DNA from: JBCBXA01 sp039816825
GTDB taxonomy: Bacteria > Pseudomonadota > Alphaproteobacteria > Rhizobiales > Rhizobiaceae
Reading direction: 5' to 3'
NCBI GenBank assembly: GCA_039816825.1
Contig: JBCBXA010000018.1
Coordinates: 1-43,917, forward strand
Length of the DNA: 43,917 nucleotides
This document shows positions 1 through 7,934 of the stretch, in pieces (within the stretch, counting starts at the first letter, position 1; each line of letters starts with the position of its first letter). Position numbers and translations under genes: made by a program. The notes under the pieces were generated by a model that worked only from the letters and a program-made list of their open reading frames with translations, was not told the DNA's origin and searched no databases.

Positions 1-76
1 CCGCTTTGCAGTCTTTTCCTTGAATATCTTGTCATATCAAACGCCAATGCCAGCAGATGAATGGGTCCTGACCCTA
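1..76. repeat. Right-hand part of an inverted-repeat element, second copy
   Basis: These 76 bases match 22019-22094 with a single mismatch (g at 59, c at 22077), so this is the right part of the same element that is complete at 21827-22095; its left part lies outside the window. It ends in the terminal repeat ATGGGTCCTGACCCTA. The final TA lies within the TAG stop codon (minus strand) of the tetR gene that begins immediately to the right. No coding function is evident. Confidence 0.85.
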
Positions 77-778
77 GGGTTTGGAACCGTCCTCGCCTTC
101 TGCCTTGGCGTCCGCCAGGCCCGCTTCGTGGACCAGAACTTCGCTCTCCGCCAGATGCGCCAAAAACTTCAGCCGCGCTTCTGCCAAGGCCGACTGTTCG
201 TCATCATTCACCAGCACACTGTTGCAGTTTGCCTCATCGTTGAGCGCGGCGATCACGATGTCGACGATGGCTGTGAAATGCGGGTTCTCGCGCTCTGCAT
301 TGGGGAACAGCGCCGCCGCCAAACCACGTGCAGACTGGTGGTAGCCCGCAAGGACCGGTTGCAGCGTCGCCTTCAGCACTTCATCCGTGCGCGCTGCGGT
401 CTGCAGTTCTCGTGCTGCAAAGAGAAGCGGGTCCGCCATGTGCTCTCTCAGGAGCCTGATGATCCTTAAGCCAAAGTCAGGGCCCGTTTCCAGGCTTGCG
501 AAGCGGGTTGCGAACCGCTCGATCAGGCTCGTGAAGACGTGCTCGGCAGCCGCAGCCAGCAGATCGGCGCGACTCTCATAGTGACGGAAGAGCGCGCCCT
601 TGGTGACGCCAGCGCGGGTGGAGATGGTCTGCACACTGGCCTTGGCGTAGCCTTCCTCAATCAAGACTTCCGCAGTGGCTTCGATCAGCCGCGCCTGCAT
701 CTCCTCGCGCATGGCACGGTGTGTGCGGCGCGTTTTGGGGACCGTCGTGGTGCTGGCGGTGGAGACATTGGTGACCAT
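74..778 (-). CDS. TetR/AcrR family transcriptional regulator
   Basis: This encodes a one-component DNA-binding repressor of the TetR type. The first part of the 234-residue product carries a typical TetR helix-turn-helix, seen as TISTRAGVTKGALFRHYESR at about residues 51-70, followed by a divergent helical ligand-binding domain, so the effector cannot be predicted. The start is uncertain: the chosen ATG gives a usual N-terminal length, upstream in-frame starts reach 853, a downstream ATG lies at 712, and none has a clear Shine-Dalgarno sequence. It is divergent from guaB with about 150 bases between the starts, so it may control itself or a distant efflux gene rather than guaB. Its TAG stop is formed by the end of the repeat at 1-76. 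Confidence 0.85.
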   Translation of the reverse strand: MVTNVSTASTTTVPKTRRTHRAMREEMQARLIEATAEVLIEEGYAKASVQTISTRAGVTKGALFRHYESRADLLAAAAEHVFTSLIERFATRFASLETGPDFGLRIIRLLREHMADPLLFAARELQTAARTDEVLKATLQPVLAGYHQSARGLAAALFPNAERENPHFTAIVDIVIAALNDEANCNSVLVNDDEQSALAEARLKFLAHLAESEVLVHEAGLADAKAEGEDGSKP

Positions 779-932
779 GGCTGTGCTTATGCCAGCCGGA
801 GGCGGTGGCAAACAGGTGCAAAATGCAGCCGAGCCCATCATGGTGCTTTGCATGGGCCCGGGGCCGTGTTAGCGGACCGTGCCATCCACCCACGCATGCC
901 GCTTCGTTTGCGGCCATTCTGCAGGTCACGCC

Positions 933-2435
933 ATGGCAACCATTCGACACTCCGTAACCGGCCCGCAGGCGCTCACTTTTGACGACGTGCTGCTCGTGCC
1001 GGGCGCTTCCGAAGTGATGCCCGGGCAAGTGGATGTGAGCAGCCGTGTCACCCGCGATCTGCACCTCAACATGCCTATTCTTTCATCGGCCATGGACACT
1101 GTGACCGAGGGTCGGCTGGCCATTGCCATGGCGCAGGCAGGGGGCATCGGCGTGATCCACCGCAACCTCACGCCCGAGCAGCAGGCCGAGGAAGTGACCC
1201 GGGTCAAACGGTTCGAAAGCGGCATGGTCGTCAATCCGATCACAATCGGCCCCGAAGCCACGCTGGCTGACGCCAGAGCGCTGATGGCGAGCCATCGTAT
1301 CTCGGGCATTCCAGTGGTCGCCAAGGGCGGGACGGGTGGCTATTCGAAATCGCGGCTCGTGGGCATTCTGACCAACCGCGACGTGCGCTTTGCCGACAAT
1401 CCCGAACAGCTCGTCTCCGAGCTCATGACCCGGGACGGCCTCGTGACGGTTCGAGAAAATGCGAGCCAGGACGAAGCTCGCAAGCTGCTTCACCAGCATC
1501 GCATTGAGAAAGTGCTGGTGGTGGATGGCGACGGCAATTGCCAGGGCCTGATCACGGTCAAGGACATTGAACGCGCCCAGTTGAACCCGAATGCCAGCAA
1601 GGACGATAAGGGCCGGCTGCTCGCCGCGGCGGCGACCACGGTCGGCGACGATGGTTTTGAGCGGGCGGAAGCCCTGTTGGATGCCGGCGTTGATCTTCTG
1701 GTCATTGACACCGCCCACGGCCATTCTGCCAAGGTGCTGGATGCGGTGAGCCGCATTCGCAAGCTGACCAACAAGGTGCAGATTCTCGCTGGCAATGTGG
1801 CGACTGCTGCAGGCACCCAAGCCCTCATCGATGCAGGCGCCGATGCTGTGAAAGTGGGGATTGGGCCTGGCTCTATCTGCACCACGCGTATTGTGGCCGG
1901 CGTCGGCGTGCCGCAACTGACCGCCGTCATGGAGGCGGCTGAGGCAGCCGCCAAGCATGATGTGCCGGTGGTGGCAGATGGCGGCATCAAATTCTCCGGT
2001 GATCTGGCCAAGGCCCTCGCAGCCGGTGCTTCCGTGGCGATGGTGGGCTCGCTTCTGGCCGGCACCGATGAAAGCCCGGGCGAGGTCTATCTGCATCAGG
2101 GGCGCAGCTATAAGTCCTATCGCGGCATGGGCTCTGTGGGCGCCATGAGCCGTGGGTCAGCGGATCGCTACTTTCAGGCTGAAGTGCGTGACGAACTCAA
2201 GCTCGTGCCCGAGGGCATTGAAGGCCAAGTGCCCTATAAGGGCGCCGTTTCCACCGTGCTGCACCAATTGGTGGGCGGGCTCAAAGCCTCCATGGGCTAT
2301 GTGGGTGCGCCGGACCTTGAAACCTTCCGGGAGAAGGCCGAATTCGTTCAGATATCCGGGGCGGGCCTGCGCGAGAGCCATGCGCACGATGTCACCATCA
2401 CCCGCGAAAGCCCGAACTATCCGGGAATGGGTTAG
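933..2435 (+). CDS. guaB: Inosine-5'-monophosphate dehydrogenase
   Basis: IMP dehydrogenase oxidises IMP to XMP with NAD, the first committed step of GMP synthesis in the cytoplasm. The 500-residue product has the family's usual length. Visible features are the N-terminal FDDVLLVP and SSAMDTVTE segments, two CBS domains inserted at about residues 95-220, the loop GPGSICTTR with the catalytic cysteine near residue 316, and the C-terminal flap YRGMGSVGAMSRGSADRYF. The ATG is preferred over an upstream in-frame GTG (879) because the protein then begins right at the conserved TIRHSVTGPQALTFDD region, with a weak AGG upstream. It heads a plus-strand run with the MAPEG and rsmB genes; guaA, the next enzyme of the pathway, lies about 5.5 kb downstream. 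Confidence 0.98.
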   Translation: MATIRHSVTGPQALTFDDVLLVPGASEVMPGQVDVSSRVTRDLHLNMPILSSAMDTVTEGRLAIAMAQAGGIGVIHRNLTPEQQAEEVTRVKRFESGMVVNPITIGPEATLADARALMASHRISGIPVVAKGGTGGYSKSRLVGILTNRDVRFADNPEQLVSELMTRDGLVTVRENASQDEARKLLHQHRIEKVLVVDGDGNCQGLITVKDIERAQLNPNASKDDKGRLLAAAATTVGDDGFERAEALLDAGVDLLVIDTAHGHSAKVLDAVSRIRKLTNKVQILAGNVATAAGTQALIDAGADAVKVGIGPGSICTTRIVAGVGVPQLTAVMEAAEAAAKHDVPVVADGGIKFSGDLAKALAAGASVAMVGSLLAGTDESPGEVYLHQGRSYKSYRGMGSVGAMSRGSADRYFQAEVRDELKLVPEGIEGQVPYKGAVSTVLHQLVGGLKASMGYVGAPDLETFREKAEFVQISGAGLRESHAHDVTITRESPNYPGMG

Positions 2436-2444
2436 GCCTGCATC

Positions 2445-2912
2445 ATGGACCTGCTGATCGACCTCTGGAACTACAATCCCGGGCTGCGGCTGAAGTTGCT
2501 TTTGCTGAGCCTGGTCGCCGTGATGGTGCTGATGCTGTGGGCCTTCGGCCAGATGAGCCGCGCCCGGATGGCAGCTGGACGTGAAGGGCGGGTCAAGTCC
2601 GCGGACTATGCCATCGTCGGCCGCAATGAACCGGAAGATCTGGCGGTCTACACGCGCCTGTCGGCTAACCTTTTTGAGATGCCACCGGTCTTTATGGTGT
2701 TGGTGTTGGCCTTTGCCATGGCTGGCATTGAAAGCTGGCTGACGGTGCTGATGGCGTGGCTCTATGTGGGCCTGCGCTGGCACCATGCCCATATCATGAC
2801 GTCCGGCAACCGCGTGATGCGGCGGCGCAGAGCCTTTATCCGATCCATGCAAGTGTTCATCGTGATGTTGGCCGAGTTCACGATCTCGCTCCTCTTTTTT
2901 GCCGAGCTCTGA
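2445..2912 (+). CDS. MAPEG family membrane protein
   Basis: This 155-residue integral membrane protein is of the MAPEG type (the family of microsomal glutathione transferase and related eicosanoid enzymes). It has about four hydrophobic segments and the family signature region RLSANLFEMPPVF at about residues 70-82, which holds the conserved Arg, Asn, Glu and Pro positions. In bacteria the substrate is usually unknown; glutathione-dependent detoxification is a family-based guess. It starts 9 bases after guaB stops and ends 2 bases before the rsmB start, so the three genes are probably cotranscribed. Confidence 0.85.
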   Translation: MDLLIDLWNYNPGLRLKLLLLSLVAVMVLMLWAFGQMSRARMAAGREGRVKSADYAIVGRNEPEDLAVYTRLSANLFEMPPVFMVLVLAFAMAGIESWLTVLMAWLYVGLRWHHAHIMTSGNRVMRRRRAFIRSMQVFIVMLAEFTISLLFFAEL

Positions 2913-2914
2913 CG

Positions 2915-4198
2915 GTGCGCCTGGGAGGGCGGCTGGCCGCTGCAATCGAAGTGCTGGACGATATGGAGGCGCGGAAACGCCCCCTGTCCGTTGCGCTTCG
3001 GGACTGGGGCTCCAACCATCGGTTCGCCGGGTCGGGCGATCGCTCGGCCATTGGTAATCTGGCCTATGATGCCCTGAGACTGGCTTCATCCTCAGCCTGG
3101 CTTGCGGGGGAAAACAGCTCCGCCGCAAAGGTACTTGGCGGTGTTTTCCGGCTTCAGGGCATGACACCTGAGCAACTCAAGCAGACGCTGGACGGTGACA
3201 AGTTCGCCCCTGATTTGCCTTCAGATGCGGTTCTGCAAAAGCTCCACAAGGGGGATTTGGCGCTGGCGGATGCGCATGTACGGGCTGACATTCCCGAGTG
3301 GCTGGTTCCAAGTTTCGAAGCCAATTTCGCCGACGAATGGGAGGCTGAGGCACAGGCTTTTGCTACGCGCCCAGCCCTTGATATGCGGGTCAACACGCTC
3401 AAGTCGAGCCAGGGCAAAGTTGCCAAAGCTCTGCAGGGTGCGAAACCCACTGACATTGCGCGCCATGGGCTTCGCATCCCCGCTGTGCTCGGGGACCGCA
3501 GACACCCTAATGTCATGGCTGAAGCTGCCTATCAGCAGGGCAAGTTCGAGGTGCAGGATCAGGGCAGTCAGATCGTCGCCGACCTTGTCTTTGCTCAACC
3601 TGGAGAACAGGTGCTCGACTTCTGCGCCGGTGCGGGTGGCAAAACCCTGGCTCTGGCTGCGGCTATGGAGAACAAAGGCCAGATTCATGCCTGGGACGCT
3701 GACAAGACGAGGTTGGCTCCGATCCACGAACGCCTGAAGCGGGCGGGCGTGCGCAATGCCCAGGTCCACGATGCGCACTCTGAACCGACTCACTTGCATG
3801 GAAAGATGGATCGCGTCGTGTTGGATGCGCCCTGTTCAGGGTCCGGCACCTGGCGTCGGCGGCCGGACACGAAGTGGAAGCTCACGCCTGAGCAGCTTGA
3901 GCAAAGGGTTGAGGAACAGGAGGCGGTTTTGGCCGCCGCTCGAAACTATCCGCGCGTTGGCGGTTTTCTGGTCTACATCACTTGCTCGGTTCTGCCCGAA
4001 GAGAACGAAAACCAGGTCTATGCCTTTCTGGAAGCCAATCCTGAATATGAGCTTCTGAGCGCAGGCGAGGTGTGGCAGGATCTGTTTGGCTTTGACAAGC
4101 GAACCCCATGGTCCTCTGACATGAAAACCATCACACTCACGCCGGCGTCGACGGGGACGGACGGTTTCTTTTTCGCTGTCATGGAGCGGCGCAAGTGA
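2915..4198 (+). CDS. rsmB: RsmB/NOP-family RNA (cytosine-5) methyltransferase
   Basis: This is a SAM-dependent RNA m5C methyltransferase of the RsmB/NOP2/Sun family; E. coli RsmB modifies C967 of 16S rRNA, so 16S rRNA is the likely substrate here. In the 427-residue product the SAM-binding loop is DFCAGAGGKTLA, motif IV is DAPCSGSGTWRRRPD, and motif VI is YITCSVLPEENE; the two cysteines are the release and catalytic residues of the family. The GTG start just after the MAPEG stop is chosen because it gives the normal length and avoids overlap; longer in-frame starts exist inside the MAPEG gene. The stop overlaps the GTG start of the LysE gene by 4 bases, indicating translational coupling. Confidence 0.93.
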   Translation: MRLGGRLAAAIEVLDDMEARKRPLSVALRDWGSNHRFAGSGDRSAIGNLAYDALRLASSSAWLAGENSSAAKVLGGVFRLQGMTPEQLKQTLDGDKFAPDLPSDAVLQKLHKGDLALADAHVRADIPEWLVPSFEANFADEWEAEAQAFATRPALDMRVNTLKSSQGKVAKALQGAKPTDIARHGLRIPAVLGDRRHPNVMAEAAYQQGKFEVQDQGSQIVADLVFAQPGEQVLDFCAGAGGKTLALAAAMENKGQIHAWDADKTRLAPIHERLKRAGVRNAQVHDAHSEPTHLHGKMDRVVLDAPCSGSGTWRRRPDTKWKLTPEQLEQRVEEQEAVLAAARNYPRVGGFLVYITCSVLPEENENQVYAFLEANPEYELLSAGEVWQDLFGFDKRTPWSSDMKTITLTPASTGTDGFFFAVMERRK

Positions 4199-4827
4199 GC
4201 GTGGATGTCACCATGACCTGGCCGGCCATTCTGGCGTTTTCGGGGGGCATGTTCATTCTTGCGATCTCCCCAGGCCCCGCATTCTTCGCAGCGACTTCCC
4301 GCGCCATAACCGGCGGTTTCATGGCAGGGGCAGGGGTCATGGTGGGAGCATTCCTGGGGGATGTGATCTGGCTCGTTCTGGCCATTTTCGGCATGGCCTG
4401 GGTGGCGGCGCAACTGGGCGATGCCTTTATCTGGGTCAAGATTGGTGGTGGCATCTTCCTTATCATTATGGGTGTTCGGCTCTTTCTGGAGAGGCCGGAA
4501 AAGAGCGCCATGCGCCTGCAGAAGGGTGCCGGCTTTGGCCGGTCCATCGTCGAAGGCGCGCTTTTGACCATTACCAATCCGAAAGTGGTCGTCTTTTACG
4601 CCAGCTTCGTGCCTGCTTTCGTGGATATGGCTGGCGTTACCATCGCTGATGCTGCCATCATGGTGGGGATTTCTTTCTTCATCGGATCGTCGATTGATTT
4701 TTTCTATGTGTGGCTGGCGGCGGCGGCTCGCCGGTTCTTTCAGTCCGTGCGCGCTCGCATGTGGCTCAATCGGGCCGGAGGGACTGTCCTGGCTGGCGTA
4801 GGAGTGGCTCTGGCAGCAAGCCGCTAG
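4195..4827 (+). CDS. LysE family translocator (amino-acid exporter)
   Basis: This is an inner-membrane exporter of the LysE/RhtB superfamily, members of which export amino acids such as lysine, threonine or homoserine lactones; the substrate here is unknown. The 210-residue protein has about six hydrophobic segments, the N-terminal signature ISPGPAFFA and the mid-protein TNPKVVVFYASFVPAF motif typical of the family. It begins with a GTG overlapping the rsmB stop by 4 bases; an in-frame ATG at 4213 is an alternative. Coupling to rsmB is positional and does not imply a shared function. Confidence 0.9.
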   Translation: MSVDVTMTWPAILAFSGGMFILAISPGPAFFAATSRAITGGFMAGAGVMVGAFLGDVIWLVLAIFGMAWVAAQLGDAFIWVKIGGGIFLIIMGVRLFLERPEKSAMRLQKGAGFGRSIVEGALLTITNPKVVVFYASFVPAFVDMAGVTIADAAIMVGISFFIGSSIDFFYVWLAAAARRFFQSVRARMWLNRAGGTVLAGVGVALAASR

Positions 4828-4906
4828 GCGCAAATTGTCCTGCGGTGGGCCCTTGAAGCACAGGTGATGGCGCTATCTCCATACGCCTGTTGCCGTGAGG
4901 ATTCCC

Positions 4907-5368
4907 ATGTCCGCCAATCCAGCCTGGACTTATGCGCTCTACATCGGCGCGATGTTTGCCGTCGGTTTCACCACGGCATTTCTGTTTCCGCCGGACGAGT
5001 GGTACCGCGCCCTTGAGAAGCCGAGCTGGAACCCGCCGGACTGGCTGTTTGGACCGGTCTGGACGGTCCTCTACGTGCTCATCGGCGTTGCAGGCGCCAA
5101 GATCAGCCAGAGCTTTCTGCCCGGTGGTACGCTTGGTCTTTGGTGGGTGCAGTGGGCGCTGAACGGTGCCTGGACGGCTTTGTTCTTCGGCTTCCACCAG
5201 ATCGGCATCGCTCTGATCGAGATCGTTATCCTTCTGGCCGTGATCATCGCCTTCATCATCTTCGCATGGCCGTTGTCCCAGACGGCCGCGCTCCTGTTTG
5301 TGCCCTACGCCATGTGGGTTGCCTTTGCGGCCGCTCTCAACGCCGCGATCTTCTGGATGAATCTCTGA
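4907..5368 (+). CDS. tspO: TspO/MBR family protein
   Basis: This is a tryptophan-rich sensory protein/translocator of the TspO family, an inner-membrane protein that in other alphaproteobacteria binds porphyrins and modulates tetrapyrrole and stress responses. The 153-residue product has five hydrophobic segments and the family motif KPSWNPPDWLFGPVWTVLY, then WWVQWALNGAW and, near the C-terminus, PYAMWVAFAAALN. The ATG is chosen because a GAGGA Shine-Dalgarno sequence stands at proper distance; a GTG 12 bases upstream lies on that site. Its stop overlaps the next start by one base (TGATG). Confidence 0.95.
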   Translation: MSANPAWTYALYIGAMFAVGFTTAFLFPPDEWYRALEKPSWNPPDWLFGPVWTVLYVLIGVAGAKISQSFLPGGTLGLWWVQWALNGAWTALFFGFHQIGIALIEIVILLAVIIAFIIFAWPLSQTAALLFVPYAMWVAFAAALNAAIFWMNL

Positions 5369-5979
5369 TGCCGGTGATCGCAGGAAAGAGGGTCATCTAC
5401 GCCATGGCGGCGCGGGAGGAATATGGTCCCGAACTGCAGAAGCGGTTCCAGCCTGTCATGACCGGTATTGGCCCGGTTGAAGCTGCCATGAACATGGCGC
5501 GTGTGGTGGATGAGAAGAAACCCGATCTCGTCGTTTCGCTGGGCTCCGCCGGTTCTGCTGTGTTGGAACAGGGCAAGGTCTATCAGGCCAGTTCCGTCAG
5601 CTATCGGGATATGGACGCCTCCCCCATCGGTTTTGAGAAGGGCGTGACGCCTTTTTCGGGTCTGGAGGTTGATATTCCTCTGCCAACCCCGCTGGAAGGG
5701 GTGCCGACGGCCCGGCTCTCCACGGGCGCCGCCATCGTCAACGGCCCGGCTTATCGACGTGTTGATGCCGACATGGTGGACATGGAGACCTTTGCCATCA
5801 AACGCGTGTGCATGACGGCGCAGACACCCCTTCTGGCCCTGCGCGGCATCTCCGATGGCGACGCAGAGCTTCGCAGCTTTGCCGACTGGACCCAATATCT
5901 CGGCGCCATCGATGGTCGCCTGGCGCAAGTGGTGGATCAGCTGGAAGCCATGGTGGCCAGCGGAGAATTGGGGTTGTAG
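5368..5979 (+). CDS. 5'-methylthioadenosine/S-adenosylhomocysteine nucleosidase-like protein
   Basis: This is a PNP/UDP phosphorylase superfamily protein, most like MTA/SAH nucleosidases that cleave adenine from methylthioadenosine or S-adenosylhomocysteine. Key sites are visible: an N-terminal acidic pair in AMAAREEYG, the TGIGPVEAA loop, the DMETFAI motif that holds the purine- and ribose-contacting Glu, and GISDGDAE containing the Asp expected to protonate the base. At 203 residues it is a little shorter than E. coli MTAN (about 230). It is coupled to tspO by a one-base overlap. A 16-base gap separates its end from a convergent gene. Exact substrate specificity is inferred from family only. 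Confidence 0.8.
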   Translation: MPVIAGKRVIYAMAAREEYGPELQKRFQPVMTGIGPVEAAMNMARVVDEKKPDLVVSLGSAGSAVLEQGKVYQASSVSYRDMDASPIGFEKGVTPFSGLEVDIPLPTPLEGVPTARLSTGAAIVNGPAYRRVDADMVDMETFAIKRVCMTAQTPLLALRGISDGDAELRSFADWTQYLGAIDGRLAQVVDQLEAMVASGELGL

Positions 5980-5995
5980 GGGGTCACTCGCCTTC

Positions 5996-6850
5996 TTAAC
6001 GTCGGTGCTTGCAGCGAGGCAGGAAGTTCACCAAGGCAAATACATCGTGCGTTTCAAGCCATGAACTCAATTGCTGTTGGCGCTCCCCGGATGCGTTCAA
6101 TCTTGGCTCTGGTATGGCAAATGCATCGGGTGGGACCAGCCGTGGATCTTGCATCTGTGCAAGTTTGTAGACGAACCAGTAGAAGTCCGGATGCGGGTCC
6201 CACAGACTGGCACCGCGCACGATCATCTCGTTTCGCAGATGTCTGGCTCGATTATAGTCACCAGCTGCCAGCCTCATAAGGTCCAATCGGTATTCATCGA
6301 TCAAAAGCTGATGCTCGGCATTTGGCAGCGGGGCGCTTAGATTGCCGCAGATGGTGAAGGGTGGGTTCGAGCGCAGCAGATAGTCGCTCGACTGACCATA
6401 GGGCATGTATTTCATGTAATGCATGCGCCGGTCGAAGCTGAGCGTCTCAATGAGGCGCTGTTCCAGATGCAGGTGCCACAGCATACGCAATTGCTGGTCT
6501 TTTTGGGTCTCGACCAAAGCATCGAAGCTGCGGTGGTCGAGGCGGTAAAGACGCCAAAGCTCCTCGCGCAGCGCCCTCTGCTCCGCGACCGTATTTTCAG
6601 CGCGAGGCGACAGGTCAAGGTCAGGCAGCGCGATGGATAAGCGTTTCAGTTCTTCCTGATCCATCTCACTGAGTAGCGCCTGGGGGTTCTGGTCGAAGTT
6701 CCAGTCGGTCGATTGCTCCAAGGGCGTAAGGACCATGGAGTCCAGCGCGCTGAACCTTTCCAAGCCTGCAACAGCAGCCACTAGCAGTGCGATAAATCCA
6801 AGACTTACTCCCGCAATGTCGAAGGTATCCAGACTGCTGAGCATGCGCAT
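5996..6850 (-). CDS. Membrane-anchored protein of unknown function, paralogue B
   Basis: I do not recognise this 284-residue protein. It has one hydrophobic segment near the N-terminus (about residues 12-32), then a long polar, Arg/Leu/His-rich domain without a known motif. It is clearly related to the gene just upstream: both have a CGN(L/V)S motif, a PHP(D/E)F motif about 53 residues later, and a nearly identical tail, VFALVNFLPRC here against VFELVNSLPAC there, each ending in a basic Arg-Arg. The start codon lies 6 bases after the stop of that paralogue, so the two are one operon. An internal ATG two codons later is an alternative start. The Shine-Dalgarno sequence is weak, which suggests coupling to the upstream gene. 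Confidence 0.75.
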   Translation of the reverse strand: MRMLSSLDTFDIAGVSLGFIALLVAAVAGLERFSALDSMVLTPLEQSTDWNFDQNPQALLSEMDQEELKRLSIALPDLDLSPRAENTVAEQRALREELWRLYRLDHRSFDALVETQKDQQLRMLWHLHLEQRLIETLSFDRRMHYMKYMPYGQSSDYLLRSNPPFTICGNLSAPLPNAEHQLLIDEYRLDLMRLAAGDYNRARHLRNEMIVRGASLWDPHPDFYWFVYKLAQMQDPRLVPPDAFAIPEPRLNASGERQQQLSSWLETHDVFALVNFLPRCKHRR

Positions 6851-6856
6851 CTGAAC

Positions 6857-7573
6857 TTAGTGCCTTCTGGGTCTGCACGCGGGCAGGGAATTGACCAACT
6901 CAAAGACGCTGTTGCCAGCGGCGAGGATGGACAGTTGACGAAGCCGTATCGGTGAGACTCCCAGCTTCAGTATGTCGGCTTCGCTCCTGATTCCCACCAG
7001 TCCGGTGAATTGTTTTGTAAAGTTGGCTGCCGCCAAAGCCATGAAAGCCGTGAACTCAGGATGTGGCTGCACCGGACCGGTCCTTGCGTTCAGCCATACC
7101 AACAGACTGACCGCTCGCCCTTCCTCTCCCATGTGAATATGATGATAGAACTCTTGCAAGGCGTTGGTCACCCGTCGCTCTACTGTGGTGGCTGGTGCTT
7201 GCGAAACGTTTCCGCAAACCAGAAACCCGCCACTTCCGTCCAAATTCCTCAGGGCGCTCGCCAATTCCAGTGACATGGCGGCTCTGATTCCAGCGTCCAA
7301 CCTCGAGCCTTCGGGTTCGGTTGATACTGTCGTGGCGCTGTTCTTGAGATGGGCAATGCGCCAATATCGCCGTGCGACGAGGCCATACTCCGCAGCAATG
7401 CTCACGAATGCGGGATACTCGCTGATGTAAGCTTGCCAGTAGGCCTGTTCGGTCAGCAACTCCGCTCGCGTGTCTCTATCGACTGACGCATAACCCTCCG
7501 GCAGCGCGGCTTGTGCCAGCACTTGCTTGAAGGCCGCTCCGGCCCTTCCATGCATGTTTTCGAGGCTGCGCAC
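6857..7573 (-). CDS. Protein of unknown function, paralogue A
   Basis: This 238-residue protein is not recognised. It lacks an obvious signal peptide or membrane anchor. It shares with the following gene the motifs CGNVS (about residue 118), PHPEF and the C-terminal VFELVNSLPAC followed by a basic tail, at matching spacing, so the pair are diverged tandem duplicates. The GTG start is chosen because GAGGA precedes it at a spacing of seven bases and a TAG closes the frame about 35 bases upstream; an ATG six codons in is the alternative. The pair sits on the opposite strand between a nucleosidase-like gene and guaA and appears to be an insertion into an otherwise housekeeping cluster. No function can be assigned. 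Confidence 0.75.
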   Translation of the reverse strand: MRSLENMHGRAGAAFKQVLAQAALPEGYASVDRDTRAELLTEQAYWQAYISEYPAFVSIAAEYGLVARRYWRIAHLKNSATTVSTEPEGSRLDAGIRAAMSLELASALRNLDGSGGFLVCGNVSQAPATTVERRVTNALQEFYHHIHMGEEGRAVSLLVWLNARTGPVQPHPEFTAFMALAAANFTKQFTGLVGIRSEADILKLGVSPIRLRQLSILAAGNSVFELVNSLPACRPRRH

Positions 7574-7912
7574 CGGGTGGTCCTCAAAACTCCAAGGCGC
7601 GAAGCTCTAATAGGGTGCGAAACGGTGCTGCTCTTCTGTTTCACCCATCACTTCCGAGCTTGCCGCTTACGGTCCGTGAACAAGCAGTAGGCCTATCAAG
7701 CAACGGCCAAGCCAGCTGCGAGCCCGCGATAGGAAGCAACGCCTCCTGGCGAGTGCAGACATGTGTGGTCGCAGAGACTGATGCATGAGCGCGACACTAT
7801 CCCCAATGCGCCGACATCGACAAAGAGCGACACCAGTTCTCATGTGTAGGCACGGCGTTCCTGCACAAGTTCGTTCGGGAGAGGGTTTCGCAAGTGTAGT
7901 GCGGGCGGTATA
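7574..7912. other. Intergenic region between the unknown paralogue pair and guaA
   Basis: About 340 bases between divergent genes. I find no convincing coding frame, tRNA, or repeat here; it must contain the promoters of the minus-strand pair and of guaA, but no strong -10/-35 pair stands out. A TATAGC about 20 bases upstream of the guaA start region is too close to be confidently called a -10. A decayed gene cannot be excluded. Confidence 0.5.
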
Positions 7913-7932
7913 GCGGCGCAAAGGAGCGCCGC
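7913..7932 (+). promoter_or_regulatory. Hairpin presenting the guaA Shine-Dalgarno sequence
   Basis: GCGGCGC and GCGCCGC are perfect complements (7 base pairs, all G-C) around a loop AAAGGA, and the last base of the ribosome-binding site AAAGGAG opens the 3' arm. The structure ends two bases before the guaA ATG. Such a stem would have to be melted or be bypassed for initiation, so it may set or regulate guaA translation; this is inference from sequence only. Confidence 0.5.
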
Positions 7933-7934
7933 CC

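Noticed and set aside
2756..2914. Longer N-terminus of RsmB
   Set aside because: It would overlap the MAPEG gene by about 150 bases; the GTG at 2915 gives the usual length.
7574..7934. Possible small genes or a riboswitch upstream of guaA
   Set aside because: Frames are short and atypical; I found no consistent structure of a known riboswitch beyond the SD-loop hairpin.
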